A stretch of 64,000 nt of DNA from Gp1-AA133 sp963850425 (GCA_963850425.1 CAWKLF010000002.1:137277-201276); one strand, 5' to 3'; positions 17,003 to 24,687 are shown, numbered from the stretch's first letter. Notes: generated from the letters alone by a model not told the origin. A program made the numbers and translations.

Positions 17003-17380
17003 TCAAGTGAACTGCTTGGTGTGAAGACGCAGCCAATCCAATATCTGCGGAAAACGAAATTTGTGGTTCGCTATGGAGCCGTCGATAAACTCGTACCCAT
17101 CTTCCGCTTCGACATCAATGTAGTGTCCGTTGCGACGAAAGAAAACGTCGGTCGCGGTGAATGCGATCCGCTTGTTGCCGTCGAAGAAGCCGTGATTGTG
17201 GCCGAGCGACTCCATCAACGCCGCCCCCTCTTCCTCGAGGGAGCTGTAGTAACCAGTTTGCGGCCGGAAGACGGCGGCCTCCACAGCGCCCTGATCCCGA
17301 ACACCGTGGAGTCCCCCGAACATTTCAATCAGCAGGTGCTGCATCTGGTAGACCTCTGCCACCGTCAGGTACTCGCGCAT
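17003..17380 (-). CDS. doc: Doc-type (death-on-curing) Fic-fold toxin
   Basis: 125 residues, the usual Doc length. The active-site loop reads HNHGFFDGNKRIAF, matching the Fic/Doc pattern H-x-F-x-D-G-N-K-R. The N-terminal YLTVAEVYQMQHLLI and GLHGVRDQGAVEAAV are also typical. Doc toxins phosphorylate elongation factor EF-Tu and stop translation until neutralised. The ATG follows immediately on the stop codon of the upstream antitoxin gene, with no intervening base. Confidence 0.92.
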   Translation of the reverse strand: MREYLTVAEVYQMQHLLIEMFGGLHGVRDQGAVEAAVFRPQTGYYSSLEEEGAALMESLGHNHGFFDGNKRIAFTATDVFFRRNGHYIDVEAEDGYEFIDGSIANHKFRFPQILDWLRLHTKQFT

Positions 17381-17617
17381 TTACTTGGCGAGACGCTCTA
17401 ACAGATCGCGGTTGCGAGCGACAGACTCCTGAAACGCGTCCATGACGGCGGGCCGGACCAGGTGCTGGGACGGGACCACGTTGCGCAGGTAGAACGACAG
17501 GGCCTGTTCGAGCACGTGGCGCTTCGTTTGGCCGTTCTTCTCAGCCACCGCGACAAACTCGTCGTACAGCTGGGCATCGATTTCAGGCGTGAACTTTTTG
17601 GTTTTCGGGGTTGGCAT
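17381..17617 (-). CDS. ribbon-helix-helix antitoxin partner of Doc
   Basis: 78 residues from ATG 17617, which has AGGAG nine bases upstream; the in-frame GTG at 17626 overlaps that site and is less likely. The N-terminal part (TKKFTPEIDAQLYDEFVAVA, then KRHVLEQALSFYLRN) is an Arc/MetJ-type ribbon-helix-helix; the C-terminal helix (VMDAFQESVARNRDLLERLA) should wrap the toxin. Order antitoxin then toxin, and abutting genes, are normal for type II systems. Autoregulation is likely through the palindrome at 17659-17678. Confidence 0.85.
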   Translation of the reverse strand: MPTPKTKKFTPEIDAQLYDEFVAVAEKNGQTKRHVLEQALSFYLRNVVPSQHLVRPAVMDAFQESVARNRDLLERLAK

Positions 17618-17658
17618 GAATCTCACTCCTGCTCAAGCGTATGCTTAGTGTATGGGTT

Positions 17659-17678
17659 AATCAAGTATGATCTTGATT
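17659..17678. promoter_or_regulatory. palindromic operator candidate of the toxin-antitoxin operon
   Basis: AATCAAGTATGATCTTGATT: perfect 7-base arms around a 6-base centre, 42 bases upstream of the antitoxin ATG. On the minus strand CATACT within it resembles a -10 box. Placement and symmetry fit a site bound by the dimeric ribbon-helix-helix antitoxin. Confidence 0.55.
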
Positions 17679-17735
17679 TAGCCATCACATTGATTACACA
17701 ACACTTAAATCTTAACATTTATTGTGGCTGGACGT

Positions 17736-17768
17736 GAAAATCCCCGCCCAAGCGGAGCCTGGACGGGG
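17736..17768 (-). terminator. strong intrinsic terminator of the HPF-sigma/eRF1-like operon
   Basis: Read on the minus strand: CCCCGTCCAGGC, loop TCC, GCTTGGGCGGGG, then ATTTTC. All twelve positions pair (two as G-U). It starts 24 bases after the stop codon of the eRF1-like gene. Confidence 0.8.
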
Positions 17769-17791
17769 CACCCTTCTAACATGGATCGACC

Positions 17792-18961
17792 TCAGGCCGA
17801 TGCGGCTACGGGCGTTCTTGCCTGGTCGGCGCGGAAACGCAGCAGGGCGGCGATGTTGCCTACCTTGTCGAACTCCGGATCTCCCTTTATGTAGAACAGT
17901 TCAATGTCGCGGCGGATGGCCTGCGGGATCATGGCTTCGCAGACGTCTTCGAGTTCGCGGGTGGCGCGGCCGCAGACAACGCAGTGGGGAACCATGTGCG
18001 AGTCAATGTGGCCGCAGTTTTCGCATTCCACGCCGCGGGCCATGTAGTTTTCGCCTAGAAACAAGGTTTGCACTTCTCCCAGCTCGAGCGACCGCAGCAC
18101 GCGACGCAGGCCGGTGACGCCGCGGCTGTTGCCTTTGGCCATACTCATGGCTTCGCGCAGCAACGTATCGCGGCGGCGCTCCTGATCTTCGCGCAGAAGG
18201 CGACTGGCGTTTTGACGGATTTCGTCGGGCGTTAAGGCGGCGATGTCGGCGGGAAAATGTCCGAGCACACGCTGGCGCACGTAGGGATGCAGGTGCGCTT
18301 CGAATTCTGACCAGTTCGTGTCGTGGCAGGCGACCACCAGTTTTTCCCACAAGCCCCGTTCCAACTCTTCTTTCAGGCGGTCGGCAACCTGCTTGTAGTG
18401 TTGCATGTATTCATTCGCGACGCGGCGCTCGACATGGCCGGCGTTGTATCCGCCGTAGCCGTCGCTGCGGCTGCGCGGCAGGCTGCGGAACAGTTCACCA
18501 CGCTCTTTCAGCTCGTCCAGACGGAGATCGAAAAATCGTCCGCGCTGGCGATCGACCAGAAGGACGCAGAGTTGCGGTTGCGCCCCCAGCAGGGCGGCCA
18601 GCGGTTTCAGGTGGAAGCGGCGGTTCACGAACAATTGGGTAGCGGGCAGCTGAGCAGGCAGATCGAACTCGCGCCAGATTTTTTTGGCGCTGGACGCGAA
18701 CACGGCCTTGGCGCGGGCCTGGTTGCCGTGGAGGTCTCCGGCCATTTCCAGGATGCGGTCCAGGTCGGCGCGGGCACAGCCATTCTTGCCCTGTTTCTCA
18801 CTTTCCCGTAATGCCTGGCGGACCAGGTCCTTGGCGAGGATCGCCTCTTCTTTGTGCGACTTGTTCTGCGGAGTACGCGGTTGAAAGTAAAAGCTCAGAG
18901 CACAACTATCGGAATCAGCCTGAAAAGCGGCTAGTTCACGGATGTCCTCGCGGGTCATCAT
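17792..18961 (-). CDS. bacterial eRF1-like protein (baeRF family, family-10 type)
   Basis: 389 residues with the layout of archaeo-eukaryotic release factors. The middle domain holds SDGYGGYNAGHVERRVANEY near residue 170 and continues MQHYKQVADRLKEEL, aligning with the GGQ loop and following helix of eRF1. The catalytic Gln is absent (GGY). The C-terminal region is L7Ae/eRF1 domain-3-like with an inserted zinc ribbon (C-x2-C, C-x2-C: CENC and CVVC near 314-331) and ends FYIKGDPEFDKVGNIAALLRF. Likely binds stalled or idle ribosomes. ATG 18961 has AGGAG eight bases upstream. It lies 30 bases after the HPF-sigma gene. Confidence 0.8.
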   Translation of the reverse strand: MMTREDIRELAAFQADSDSCALSFYFQPRTPQNKSHKEEAILAKDLVRQALRESEKQGKNGCARADLDRILEMAGDLHGNQARAKAVFASSAKKIWREFDLPAQLPATQLFVNRRFHLKPLAALLGAQPQLCVLLVDRQRGRFFDLRLDELKERGELFRSLPRSRSDGYGGYNAGHVERRVANEYMQHYKQVADRLKEELERGLWEKLVVACHDTNWSEFEAHLHPYVRQRVLGHFPADIAALTPDEIRQNASRLLREDQERRRDTLLREAMSMAKGNSRGVTGLRRVLRSLELGEVQTLFLGENYMARGVECENCGHIDSHMVPHCVVCGRATRELEDVCEAMIPQAIRRDIELFYIKGDPEFDKVGNIAALLRFRADQARTPVAASA

Positions 18962-18991
18962 CACGAATTCTCCTAATTGCCGGGAAGTCTG

Positions 18992-20038
18992 TTAGGCGGT
19001 ATTAGATCGTGCGATCGGTATCTGCTTGGACGGAGCGGCGAACATCGGAGACTTACGCAGGTGCTCGCAGGCGGCCTTCACCGACGCCCGGATTTCATCG
19101 GGCTTGCGGTCGGTAATGGCGGCGATTTCCTCTTCGGTGAAACCTTCGATGGCCTGCAGGATGAAGGCTTCGCGGGCCGTGCGGTCGGTGCCGCGCAGGG
19201 CAATTTCGACCAGGCGCAGCATTTCATCGGAGGATGCGATTTGTTCGGGAGTGGAAACGCGGCGGTCGGCAATAACGTCCTCGCCGAGAATGGCCTCGTC
19301 GGGCTGATGGAATTGCAGTTGCGGCTCGTCGCTGGCGCGGACGTTGCGCTTGCGCGCGGATTCTTCCAAATGCACGTTGCCGTTGTGCTGGTCGGCGCCG
19401 GCGGCCATCTCGTCGATGGCGCGCATGGCAAGGCGGTAGAGCCAGGGTTCCAGCGCCAGGCGCTCCGGCTTCTCGCCGCCGTTTCCCAGGGCGCGGACGA
19501 TTGCTTCGTCCACCACTTCCGCTGTGCTGATGGTGTCTGTTTCGATCTGTTCGGAAGTTTCGCGGAAGTAAAGCTCGCGCTCGACGAAACGCTCAAGACG
19601 GCCGAGATTGACATTGACGTAGGTGCGAATGTCGTCCCCGGAAACAACCGGGGGATGCACGGAAGCGAGCGTGTCCTCGAACGGCACTTGTCGTCCGGGA
19701 CGCTGTTCTTCCCCCTGCCTCCAGCGCGGGAACTTGTGGGTCGAGCGCAGCAAGTCCTTGTGACGGGTGATTTGCTGGAGCAAGTCGTCGAAGGCGGCCT
19801 TTACGGCCGAGGCGGGCGTCGGCGCCTTTTTCTGGGCGGCCATCTGTCCGGAGGGCAGGCGCAGGTTCAGCGAGACAACGACTCCCTCCCTGGGCGAATT
19901 TTCCTCGATCAAGCCCTTGAGGTGAACAAGTTCGGGACGGAACACCTGCAGGCGCTTGCGCAGTTTTTCGACCTGCTGGTGCACTTCTTTTTCGATGTCG
20001 GGAGTCTTGCGGACTTTGTATCCGATATGAACGTTCAT
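18992..20038 (-). CDS. ribosome hibernation factor (HPF/RaiA) fused to sigma-70-like regions 2 and 4
   Basis: 348 residues from ATG 20038 (GAGG six bases upstream). Residues 1-105 resemble HPF/RaiA: MNVHIGYKVRKTPDIEKEVH start, basic stretch, then PTPASAVKAAFDDLLQQITR matching the second helix of that fold. Residues about 140-215 resemble sigma region 2 (STAEVVDEAIVRAL, PWLYRLAMRAIDEM), and 265-330 resemble sigma region 4 with a helix-turn-helix (LQAIEGFTEEEIAAITDRKP, then IRASVKAACEHLRK). A ribosome-binding and a promoter-binding module in one chain is unusual. It is the first gene of a two-gene unit with the eRF1-like gene. Confidence 0.75.
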   Translation of the reverse strand: MNVHIGYKVRKTPDIEKEVHQQVEKLRKRLQVFRPELVHLKGLIEENSPREGVVVSLNLRLPSGQMAAQKKAPTPASAVKAAFDDLLQQITRHKDLLRSTHKFPRWRQGEEQRPGRQVPFEDTLASVHPPVVSGDDIRTYVNVNLGRLERFVERELYFRETSEQIETDTISTAEVVDEAIVRALGNGGEKPERLALEPWLYRLAMRAIDEMAAGADQHNGNVHLEESARKRNVRASDEPQLQFHQPDEAILGEDVIADRRVSTPEQIASSDEMLRLVEIALRGTDRTAREAFILQAIEGFTEEEIAAITDRKPDEIRASVKAACEHLRKSPMFAAPSKQIPIARSNTA

Positions 20039-20208
20039 GAGAGCCTCGAGTGCCGGGAGTAGATCCGGTGAAGCTATCAGTACCCTTACAAGTCGGATTC
20101 TACACCCGCGGGGAAAGAGGCATGCAGTGATTTCGAGAAATTTATGTACCGACGGGCGGGACGATTGTGACGCATGCACTTGAAAAAGGCGGCGGAGTTG
20201 TCAGGGTC

Positions 20209-20367
20209 TCAGGTGTTCTTCGGCGGGGTGGGAATTTCGGGTTTGTTCTTGTTCTCGGAAAGAAATTCACGCACGGAATCCTTTTCCATGGGATCGCTTT
20301 TGATGCGCAGAACCATCAGCCCGGCAATGACGAGGAGGATCAACGCGACGATGCCGAGAGTAGTCAT
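20209..20367 (-). CDS. 52-residue single-pass membrane protein
   Basis: From ATG 20367 to TGA 20209: MTTLGIVALILLVIAGLMVL is a clean membrane segment, followed by a short charged tail (RIKSDPMEKDSVREFLSENK) and a Pro-rich end. It follows mqnE by 45 bases on the same strand and precedes the HPF-sigma gene. The ribosome site is weak. Composition and topology are those of genuine small membrane proteins. Confidence 0.55.
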   Translation of the reverse strand: MTTLGIVALILLVIAGLMVLRIKSDPMEKDSVREFLSENKNKPEIPTPPKNT

Positions 20368-20379
20368 GTTGCTTGATCG

Positions 20380-20412
20380 CTCGTGGCTCGAAGCTCGCAG
20401 CTCGCAGCTTTT
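20380..20412. repeat. short tandem GCTCGCA-rich repeat, copy 1
   Basis: GCTCGAAGCTCGCAGCTCGC-type tandem heptad/octad units directly after the mqnE stop codon. A second array is at 21983-22012, downstream of the UbiA gene. Confidence 0.45.
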
Positions 20413-21540
20413 CTACACCACCACTGTAACCGAGGTCTCCGTGCGCGTGACTTCACGATACATAGTGTCCCGTTCGACGGGTTCCCTGCCCGCTTCGGTG
20501 ATCAGGCGAACCAGGTCTTTGCGGCGCATGCCTTGCGGAGTCGTCGCGCCCGCGTCGTGATAAATTTTTTCTTCGATGACGGTGCCATCGATGTCGTCGG
20601 CGCCGAAGCGTAGGGCGATCTGCGCAATCTTGGGCGTCATCATCTGCCAGTAGGCCTTGATGTGCGGGAAGTTGTCGAGCACCAGGCGGCTGACCGCGAT
20701 CTGCTTGATGTCGAGCATGCCGGTGGTTTTTGGCAGGTGCTCCAGCGGCGTGTTGTCGGGATGAAACGCCAGGGGGATGAAGGTCTGGAATCCGTGCGTC
20801 TCGTCCTGCAGGTTGCGCAGCTTGAGCAGGTGGTCGACGCGGTCTTCGTCATTTTCGACGTGGCCGTACAGCATAGTGGCATTCGATTTGAGGCCGATCT
20901 GGTGCGCGGTGCGCGCAGTGTCGAGCCACTGGTCGCCGTCAATCTTGTGATCGCAGATGATATGGCGGATGCGGTCGGCAAAGATTTCGGCGCCGCCGCC
21001 GGGAAGCGAATCAACGCCTGACGCTTTGAGTTGTTCCAGCGTTTCGCGGATCGAGAGCTTGGCCCGCTTCGCGAGGTAGGCAACTTCCACCATCGTGAAG
21101 GCTTTCAGATGCACTTGCGGGAAGCGCTGCTTCAGGCCCGCGCACAGATCCAGGAAATATTGAAATGGAAGATCAGGGTGCAGTCCGCCGACGATGTGGA
21201 ACTCGGTGACCGCCTCAGTGTATCCGGAGGCTGCGGTCTCGAAAGCTTCTTCCAGCGCCATGGTGTAAGCCCCGGGCGCATCTTTCTTGCGTCCGAAGGC
21301 ACAGAGACGGCACGCGGCCACGCAGACGTTGGTCGGATTGATGTGGCGGTTGACGTTGAAGTAGGCCTTATCCCCGTGCATGCGTTCGCGAACGTAGTTG
21401 GCAAGCCAGCCGACGGCGAGGATGTCGCCGGTGCGGTAGAGCGTGAGGCCGTCTTGCTCGCTAAGGCGTTCGCCGGCCAGCACTTTCTCCTGGATGAGGT
21501 TCAGGCGTGCGTCGTCAGTCTGGAACGGGTGCAGGGGCAT
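20413..21540 (-). CDS. mqnE: aminofutalosine synthase, radical SAM
   Basis: 375 residues. The radical-SAM cluster motif is C-x3-C-x2-C in TNVCVAACRLCAFGRKK, near residue 72. That form, with NVNRHINPTNVC before it, distinguishes MqnE from MqnC. Further signatures: EFHIVGGLHPDLPFQYF, DSLPGGGAEIFADRIR and SNATMLYGHVEN. The enzyme joins the product of MqnA to adenosine in the futalosine route to menaquinone. A UbiA-type prenyltransferase gene follows upstream at 22013-22876 on the same strand, consistent with a shared pathway. Other mqn genes are not in this window. Confidence 0.93.
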   Translation of the reverse strand: MPLHPFQTDDARLNLIQEKVLAGERLSEQDGLTLYRTGDILAVGWLANYVRERMHGDKAYFNVNRHINPTNVCVAACRLCAFGRKKDAPGAYTMALEEAFETAASGYTEAVTEFHIVGGLHPDLPFQYFLDLCAGLKQRFPQVHLKAFTMVEVAYLAKRAKLSIRETLEQLKASGVDSLPGGGAEIFADRIRHIICDHKIDGDQWLDTARTAHQIGLKSNATMLYGHVENDEDRVDHLLKLRNLQDETHGFQTFIPLAFHPDNTPLEHLPKTTGMLDIKQIAVSRLVLDNFPHIKAYWQMMTPKIAQIALRFGADDIDGTVIEEKIYHDAGATTPQGMRRKDLVRLITEAGREPVERDTMYREVTRTETSVTVVV

Positions 21541-22012
21541 GCTGTGTCGATGATAAACGAAACCCGCAGTCGGCTGTTGGCGCTTGGCATTTGGTCGGTC
21601 AATGGCGTGGATGAGGCGCGGAGGTATACAACGTGGCAGACCTAACCTGTCATCTGCGGTTTGATGGTTAAGTGGTAGCCTTCGCCGAGCCCACTAACCG
21701 GCTTAAGCTCGTAGAAGGGTTACAAATCCTTACCAGAATACACAGGTCCTTCGCTACGTTCGGCTGTCGCCTCACTTCTCTCAGGATGACAAGGGGGTAT
21801 GAAGCCCGGAAGACTGATGCGGGCCTATTGCAGGTTCACCTAGGTGTATTCCCAGGAAAAATCTTAAACCGCAGAGGGCGCAGAGAGAGGCCGTAGAGTT
21901 CGCAGAGAAAAAGGCAAGGGGCCGCGCGACGGTTAGAGGACGTCAGCTCGTTCGCAATACTCTGGTGGCTTATTGCTCTAAGCGCTCGCAGCTCGCAGCT
22001 CACAGCTGAGCT
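21541..22012. repeat. intergenic interval with three dispersed-repeat fragments
   Basis: About 470 bases between the UbiA and mqnE genes. It holds, in order: a CTTCGCTACGTTCGGCTGTC element with CTCAGGATGACA (about 21745-21799, partner at 23757), an ACCGCAGAGGGCGCAGAGAG element (about 21867-21913, partner near 24578), and a GCTCGCAGCTCGCAGCT array ending in the hairpin AGCTCA-CAGC-TGAGCT (21983-22012). A tRNA-like stretch near 21700 does not fold properly. No gene seen. Confidence 0.6.
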
Positions 22013-22876
22013 CTAGCGCTTCGTGAGCAAATCGGCGGCAATGAATGCGAAGAAGACTACGGAGATCACGCCATTCATGGTGAAGAAGGCGGCGTTGAGT
22101 TTGGAAAGGTCGCGCGGGGACACGAGGGTGTGTTCGTAGGCCAGCAGCACGGCCACAATAACAATTCCGGCAATGGCCACTTTGCCCAGTCCAAAAGCAG
22201 CCACCAGCGCCACCAGCAAAATCAACATGAAGACGTGGAATGCCCGTGCCACCGCGAGTGCGCCCCTGATTCCGATGTGGCGCGGAATGGAATGCAGGCC
22301 GGACTCGCGGTCGAATTCGTAGTCCTGGCAGGCGTAGAGAACGTCGAAGCCCCCCACCCAAAATGTAACGGCTGCAGTCAGAAGCAGGATGCGCGGATCG
22401 AGCGAGCCGCGAACGGCGATCCAGGCCGCGGCCGGGGCGATGCCCAGCGAAAATCCCAGAACCAGATGGGACCAGCGCGTAAATCGCTTGGTGTAGGAGT
22501 AGAGCAAGACCACGGCCAGCGCCACCGGCGAAAGCTCGAGCGCGAGATGGTTCAGCTGAGACGCCGCGAGGATGAATATTGCGCAAGAGGCGACGACAAA
22601 GCTCGTAACAAATGTCGGGGATAGAGTTCCGGCGGGAAGCGCTCGAGTCTGGGTGCGAGGATTGGCGGCATCAATGGAGGCGTCGGCGACCCGATTAAAG
22701 GCCATGGCTGCGGAGCGGGCCGAGATCATGGCCACGATGATCCATGCCAGCTGTCGGAGGGTGGGCAGGCCGCCTGCAGCGAGCATCGCTCCGCACAGGG
22801 CAAACGGCAGGGCAAAGATGGAGTGCTCCCACTTGATCATCTCAAGCGTGACACGCAGATTGCGGAACAGGGGCAC
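22013..22876 (-). CDS. mqnP: UbiA-family prenyltransferase (probably MqnP-type, menaquinone pathway)
   Basis: 287 residues, about eight membrane segments. The first Asp-rich motif is NRVADASIDAANPRT near residue 60, with RALPAG following; the second is DYEFDRESGLHS near 190. Both bind the Mg-pyrophosphate of the prenyl donor. KWEHSIFALPFALCGAMLAA is the usual start of the bacterial 4-hydroxybenzoate-polyprenyltransferase-like group that includes MqnP of the futalosine pathway. Because mqnE lies next in the same direction, attachment of a prenyl chain to 1,4-dihydroxy-6-naphthoate is the likely job, rather than ubiquinone synthesis. Confidence 0.82.
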   Translation of the reverse strand: MPLFRNLRVTLEMIKWEHSIFALPFALCGAMLAAGGLPTLRQLAWIIVAMISARSAAMAFNRVADASIDAANPRTQTRALPAGTLSPTFVTSFVVASCAIFILAASQLNHLALELSPVALAVVLLYSYTKRFTRWSHLVLGFSLGIAPAAAWIAVRGSLDPRILLLTAAVTFWVGGFDVLYACQDYEFDRESGLHSIPRHIGIRGALAVARAFHVFMLILLVALVAAFGLGKVAIAGIVIVAVLLAYEHTLVSPRDLSKLNAAFFTMNGVISVVFFAFIAADLLTKR

Positions 22877-23029
22877 GAGTAAAGTTTAACAGCGGGGCCT
22901 TGGCTCTTAAGGTGTGCCCTGGATCTTGGTCCCAGGTGTGAGGTTTCACGCCTCAGTGAATTGAAGACTTGTTGCTGCTTGGATGATTGCTTGGTGGGAC
23001 GCGGATGGGGGTTGTTGATTTCCTCGTGG

Positions 23030-23686
23030 TCATGGTTCTCGATAGCCATGCTCCCCGATCAGGGGGACGAAGCGGCAGCCAGTGTGCTCGGAGATGACCG
23101 GTTCGCCTTTTATCTTTTCGACTAATTCCAGTTGCTGCGAATCTGGAGTACCTACGGGAATGACGAGGCGGCCGCCTTCCTTCAACTGCTGCACTAAAGA
23201 ATCCGGGAGGATGGGGGCGGCGGCAGCGACGATGATGCCATCGTAGGGCGCATGTGCGGGCAGGCCGGCACTTCCGTCGCCGATTTCGAGCGTGATGTTG
23301 GCATAACCGAGACGCTGCAAGGTTTTCTGCGCGTTATTTGCGAGCACTAGGTGCCGTTCGATGGTGTAAACGTAATGGGCCAGCTCGGCCAACAGCGCGG
23401 TTTGATATCCGGAGCCGGTGCCAATTTCGAGCACGGTGTGCTCGGGCCTTATCGCGAGCAATTCGAGCATGAGGGCGACGATGTAGGGCTGCGAGATGGT
23501 CTGGCCCTCGCCGATGGGGAGCGGGTTGTCGTCGTAGGCATCGGGTTGATAGGGCTCGGCGACGAATTCGTGGCGGGGGACCTGAGACATTGCGGCTAGC
23601 ACGCGCTCGTCGCGGATGCCACGCTGGCGAAGTTGGACTTCGATCATGCGGGCGCGGCGATCGTTGAGGTTTGGGGGGAAGAGCAC
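23030..23686 (-). CDS. pcm: protein-L-isoaspartate O-methyltransferase
   Basis: 218 residues, the normal PCMT length. Signatures: VLEIGTGSGYQTALLAELA is the SAM-binding loop, QTISQPYIVALMLELL precedes it, and YDGIIVAAAAPILPDSLVQQ and GGRLVIPVG follow. It methylates isoaspartyl residues in aged proteins and starts their repair. The start codon is a GTG at 23686; ATG 23647 (MIEVQLRQRG) is an alternative close to the usual family start. It stands alone between a repeat cluster and the UbiA gene. Confidence 0.93.
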   Translation of the reverse strand: MLFPPNLNDRRARMIEVQLRQRGIRDERVLAAMSQVPRHEFVAEPYQPDAYDDNPLPIGEGQTISQPYIVALMLELLAIRPEHTVLEIGTGSGYQTALLAELAHYVYTIERHLVLANNAQKTLQRLGYANITLEIGDGSAGLPAHAPYDGIIVAAAAPILPDSLVQQLKEGGRLVIPVGTPDSQQLELVEKIKGEPVISEHTGCRFVPLIGEHGYREP

Positions 23687-23756
23687 GGTTCAGTGTACTT
23701 GTTGCCTGGGCTCCGAATGCTGGTGGAAGAGAGCTGGGGTCAATCACCGAAAACGC

Positions 23757-23862
23757 AAGGTCCCTCGACTGCGTTCGGCTGGCGCCTCACTTCGCTCGGG
23801 ATGACAGGGTGGAGAGGGACTGGCGCCTCACTTCGCTTGGATGACAGTGCGGAGAGGGGTTT
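23757..23862. repeat. dispersed CTTCGCTCGGGATGACA repeat, one and a half units
   Basis: CTCGACTGCGTTCGGCTGGC, then GCCTCACTTCGCTCGGGATG and ACAGGGTGGAGAGGGAC, followed directly by a second shorter unit with CTGGCGCCTCACTTCGCTTG and GATGACAGTGCGGAGAGGGG. The same sequence in altered form is at 21745-21799. It is purely intergenic. Confidence 0.7.
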
Positions 23863-23873
23863 GTATGGACGAC

Positions 23874-23900
23874 GAAGCCGGCACTTTTCGGGCCGGCTTC
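23874..23900 (-). terminator. hairpin downstream of the outer-membrane protein gene
   Basis: GAAGCCGGC and GCCGGCTTC form a perfect 9-bp stem with a 9-base loop, 34 bases past the stop codon of the gene at 23934. There is no strong T-run on the minus strand, so it may be a weak terminator or an mRNA-stabilising stem. Confidence 0.5.
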
Positions 23901-23933
23901 TGGATTGCTTAATGCGTGTGGCGGCAAACGTCG

Positions 23934-24485
23934 CTAAAAGTTCAGCACGATTCCCGTGCTGAAGCGGCCATTGTTTTGGGTGTTGCCGAAGAAGCGAGTT
24001 TGCAGGTAGTCGCCCTGGAAGCGCCAGGAAATTAGCGGAACGAGTTTGTAGTCGAGACCGCCGCCCAGGGCTTCGGCGAAAGCCGTGTCGGAAGCGGAGT
24101 AGCCGGTCGTGCTTACGTTGAGGTGTCCGGCGCCGAACAGGGCGTGGGCAAAGGGCCGGACCTTTCCGATATGGACGCCCAGACGTGGGCCGAAGAGGAA
24201 GTTGTACTCGCGGGCATCGACGTTAAAGATCTGCGTGCTGCTCGGAAAATCGTTCTTGCCATAGAGGCCGTTCAGATCAGCAACGATACTGATCCACGGC
24301 AGAAAGCTTCCTTCCAGGGAACCTTCCCAACCGTTCAGATTGGAACGGTTGTTGTGGTTGAGATCGGCCCTGCCGTAGGAGTACCCGACGAAAATGTTGG
24401 CCTTGGGGATCTGAGCCACGGCAACGGAAGACAAAGCGCAAGACAGTACCAGGAAGGACAAGAATGCGATGGGCTTTTTGTACAC
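23934..24485 (-). CDS. outer-membrane beta-barrel protein
   Basis: 183 residues from GTG 24485, which has AAGGAGAG seven bases upstream; the in-frame ATG at 24509 would overlap that ribosome site. Signal peptide KPIAFLSFLVLSCALSSVAV, cleavage near VAQIPKA. Alternating strands follow (ANIFVGYSYGRADL, ISIVADLNGLYG, NFLFGPRLGVHIG, AFAEALGGGLDYKLVPLISW) and the protein ends with Phe (STGIVLNF), as in barrel proteins recognised by the BAM machinery. About eight strands, OmpA/OmpW-like. Ligand unknown. Confidence 0.8.
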   Translation of the reverse strand: MYKKPIAFLSFLVLSCALSSVAVAQIPKANIFVGYSYGRADLNHNNRSNLNGWEGSLEGSFLPWISIVADLNGLYGKNDFPSSTQIFNVDAREYNFLFGPRLGVHIGKVRPFAHALFGAGHLNVSTTGYSASDTAFAEALGGGLDYKLVPLISWRFQGDYLQTRFFGNTQNNGRFSTGIVLNF

Positions 24486-24577
24486 AACAACTCTCCTTGA
24501 GGATTGCATTTTTCGCGTTAGATGCAGGCGGGGCGGTGTGGGATGGCGGAATTGATGGGGGGTACCCGGAAGCTAAG

Positions 24578-24680
24578 CCTTTGACGGCAGAGTAAGCAGA
24601 GAAGAGCCTTTAAACGCAGAGGGCGCGGAGAAAAACGGCGGAGTGCGCAGAGAAGAGTTTAACAGCAAAGGGTGCAGCGA
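24578..24680. repeat. CGCAGAG-type dispersed repeat cluster
   Basis: Three imperfect units of the kind AACGCAGAGGGCGCGGAGAA, GGCAGAGTAAGCAGAGAAGA and GGAGTGCGCAGAGAAGAG in a row, between the barrel-protein gene and hemD. Related to the element at 21867-21913. Confidence 0.6.
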
Positions 24681-24687
24681 TCGGCGA

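Noticed and set aside
21690..21750. tRNA-like stretch (GTGGTAGCC, then GGGTTACAAATCC) in the mqnE-UbiA gap
   Set aside because: A T-arm-like stem AAGGG/TCCTT forms, but the loop is TTACAAA instead of TTCRA, the anticodon stem cannot be built and the acceptor ends do not pair.
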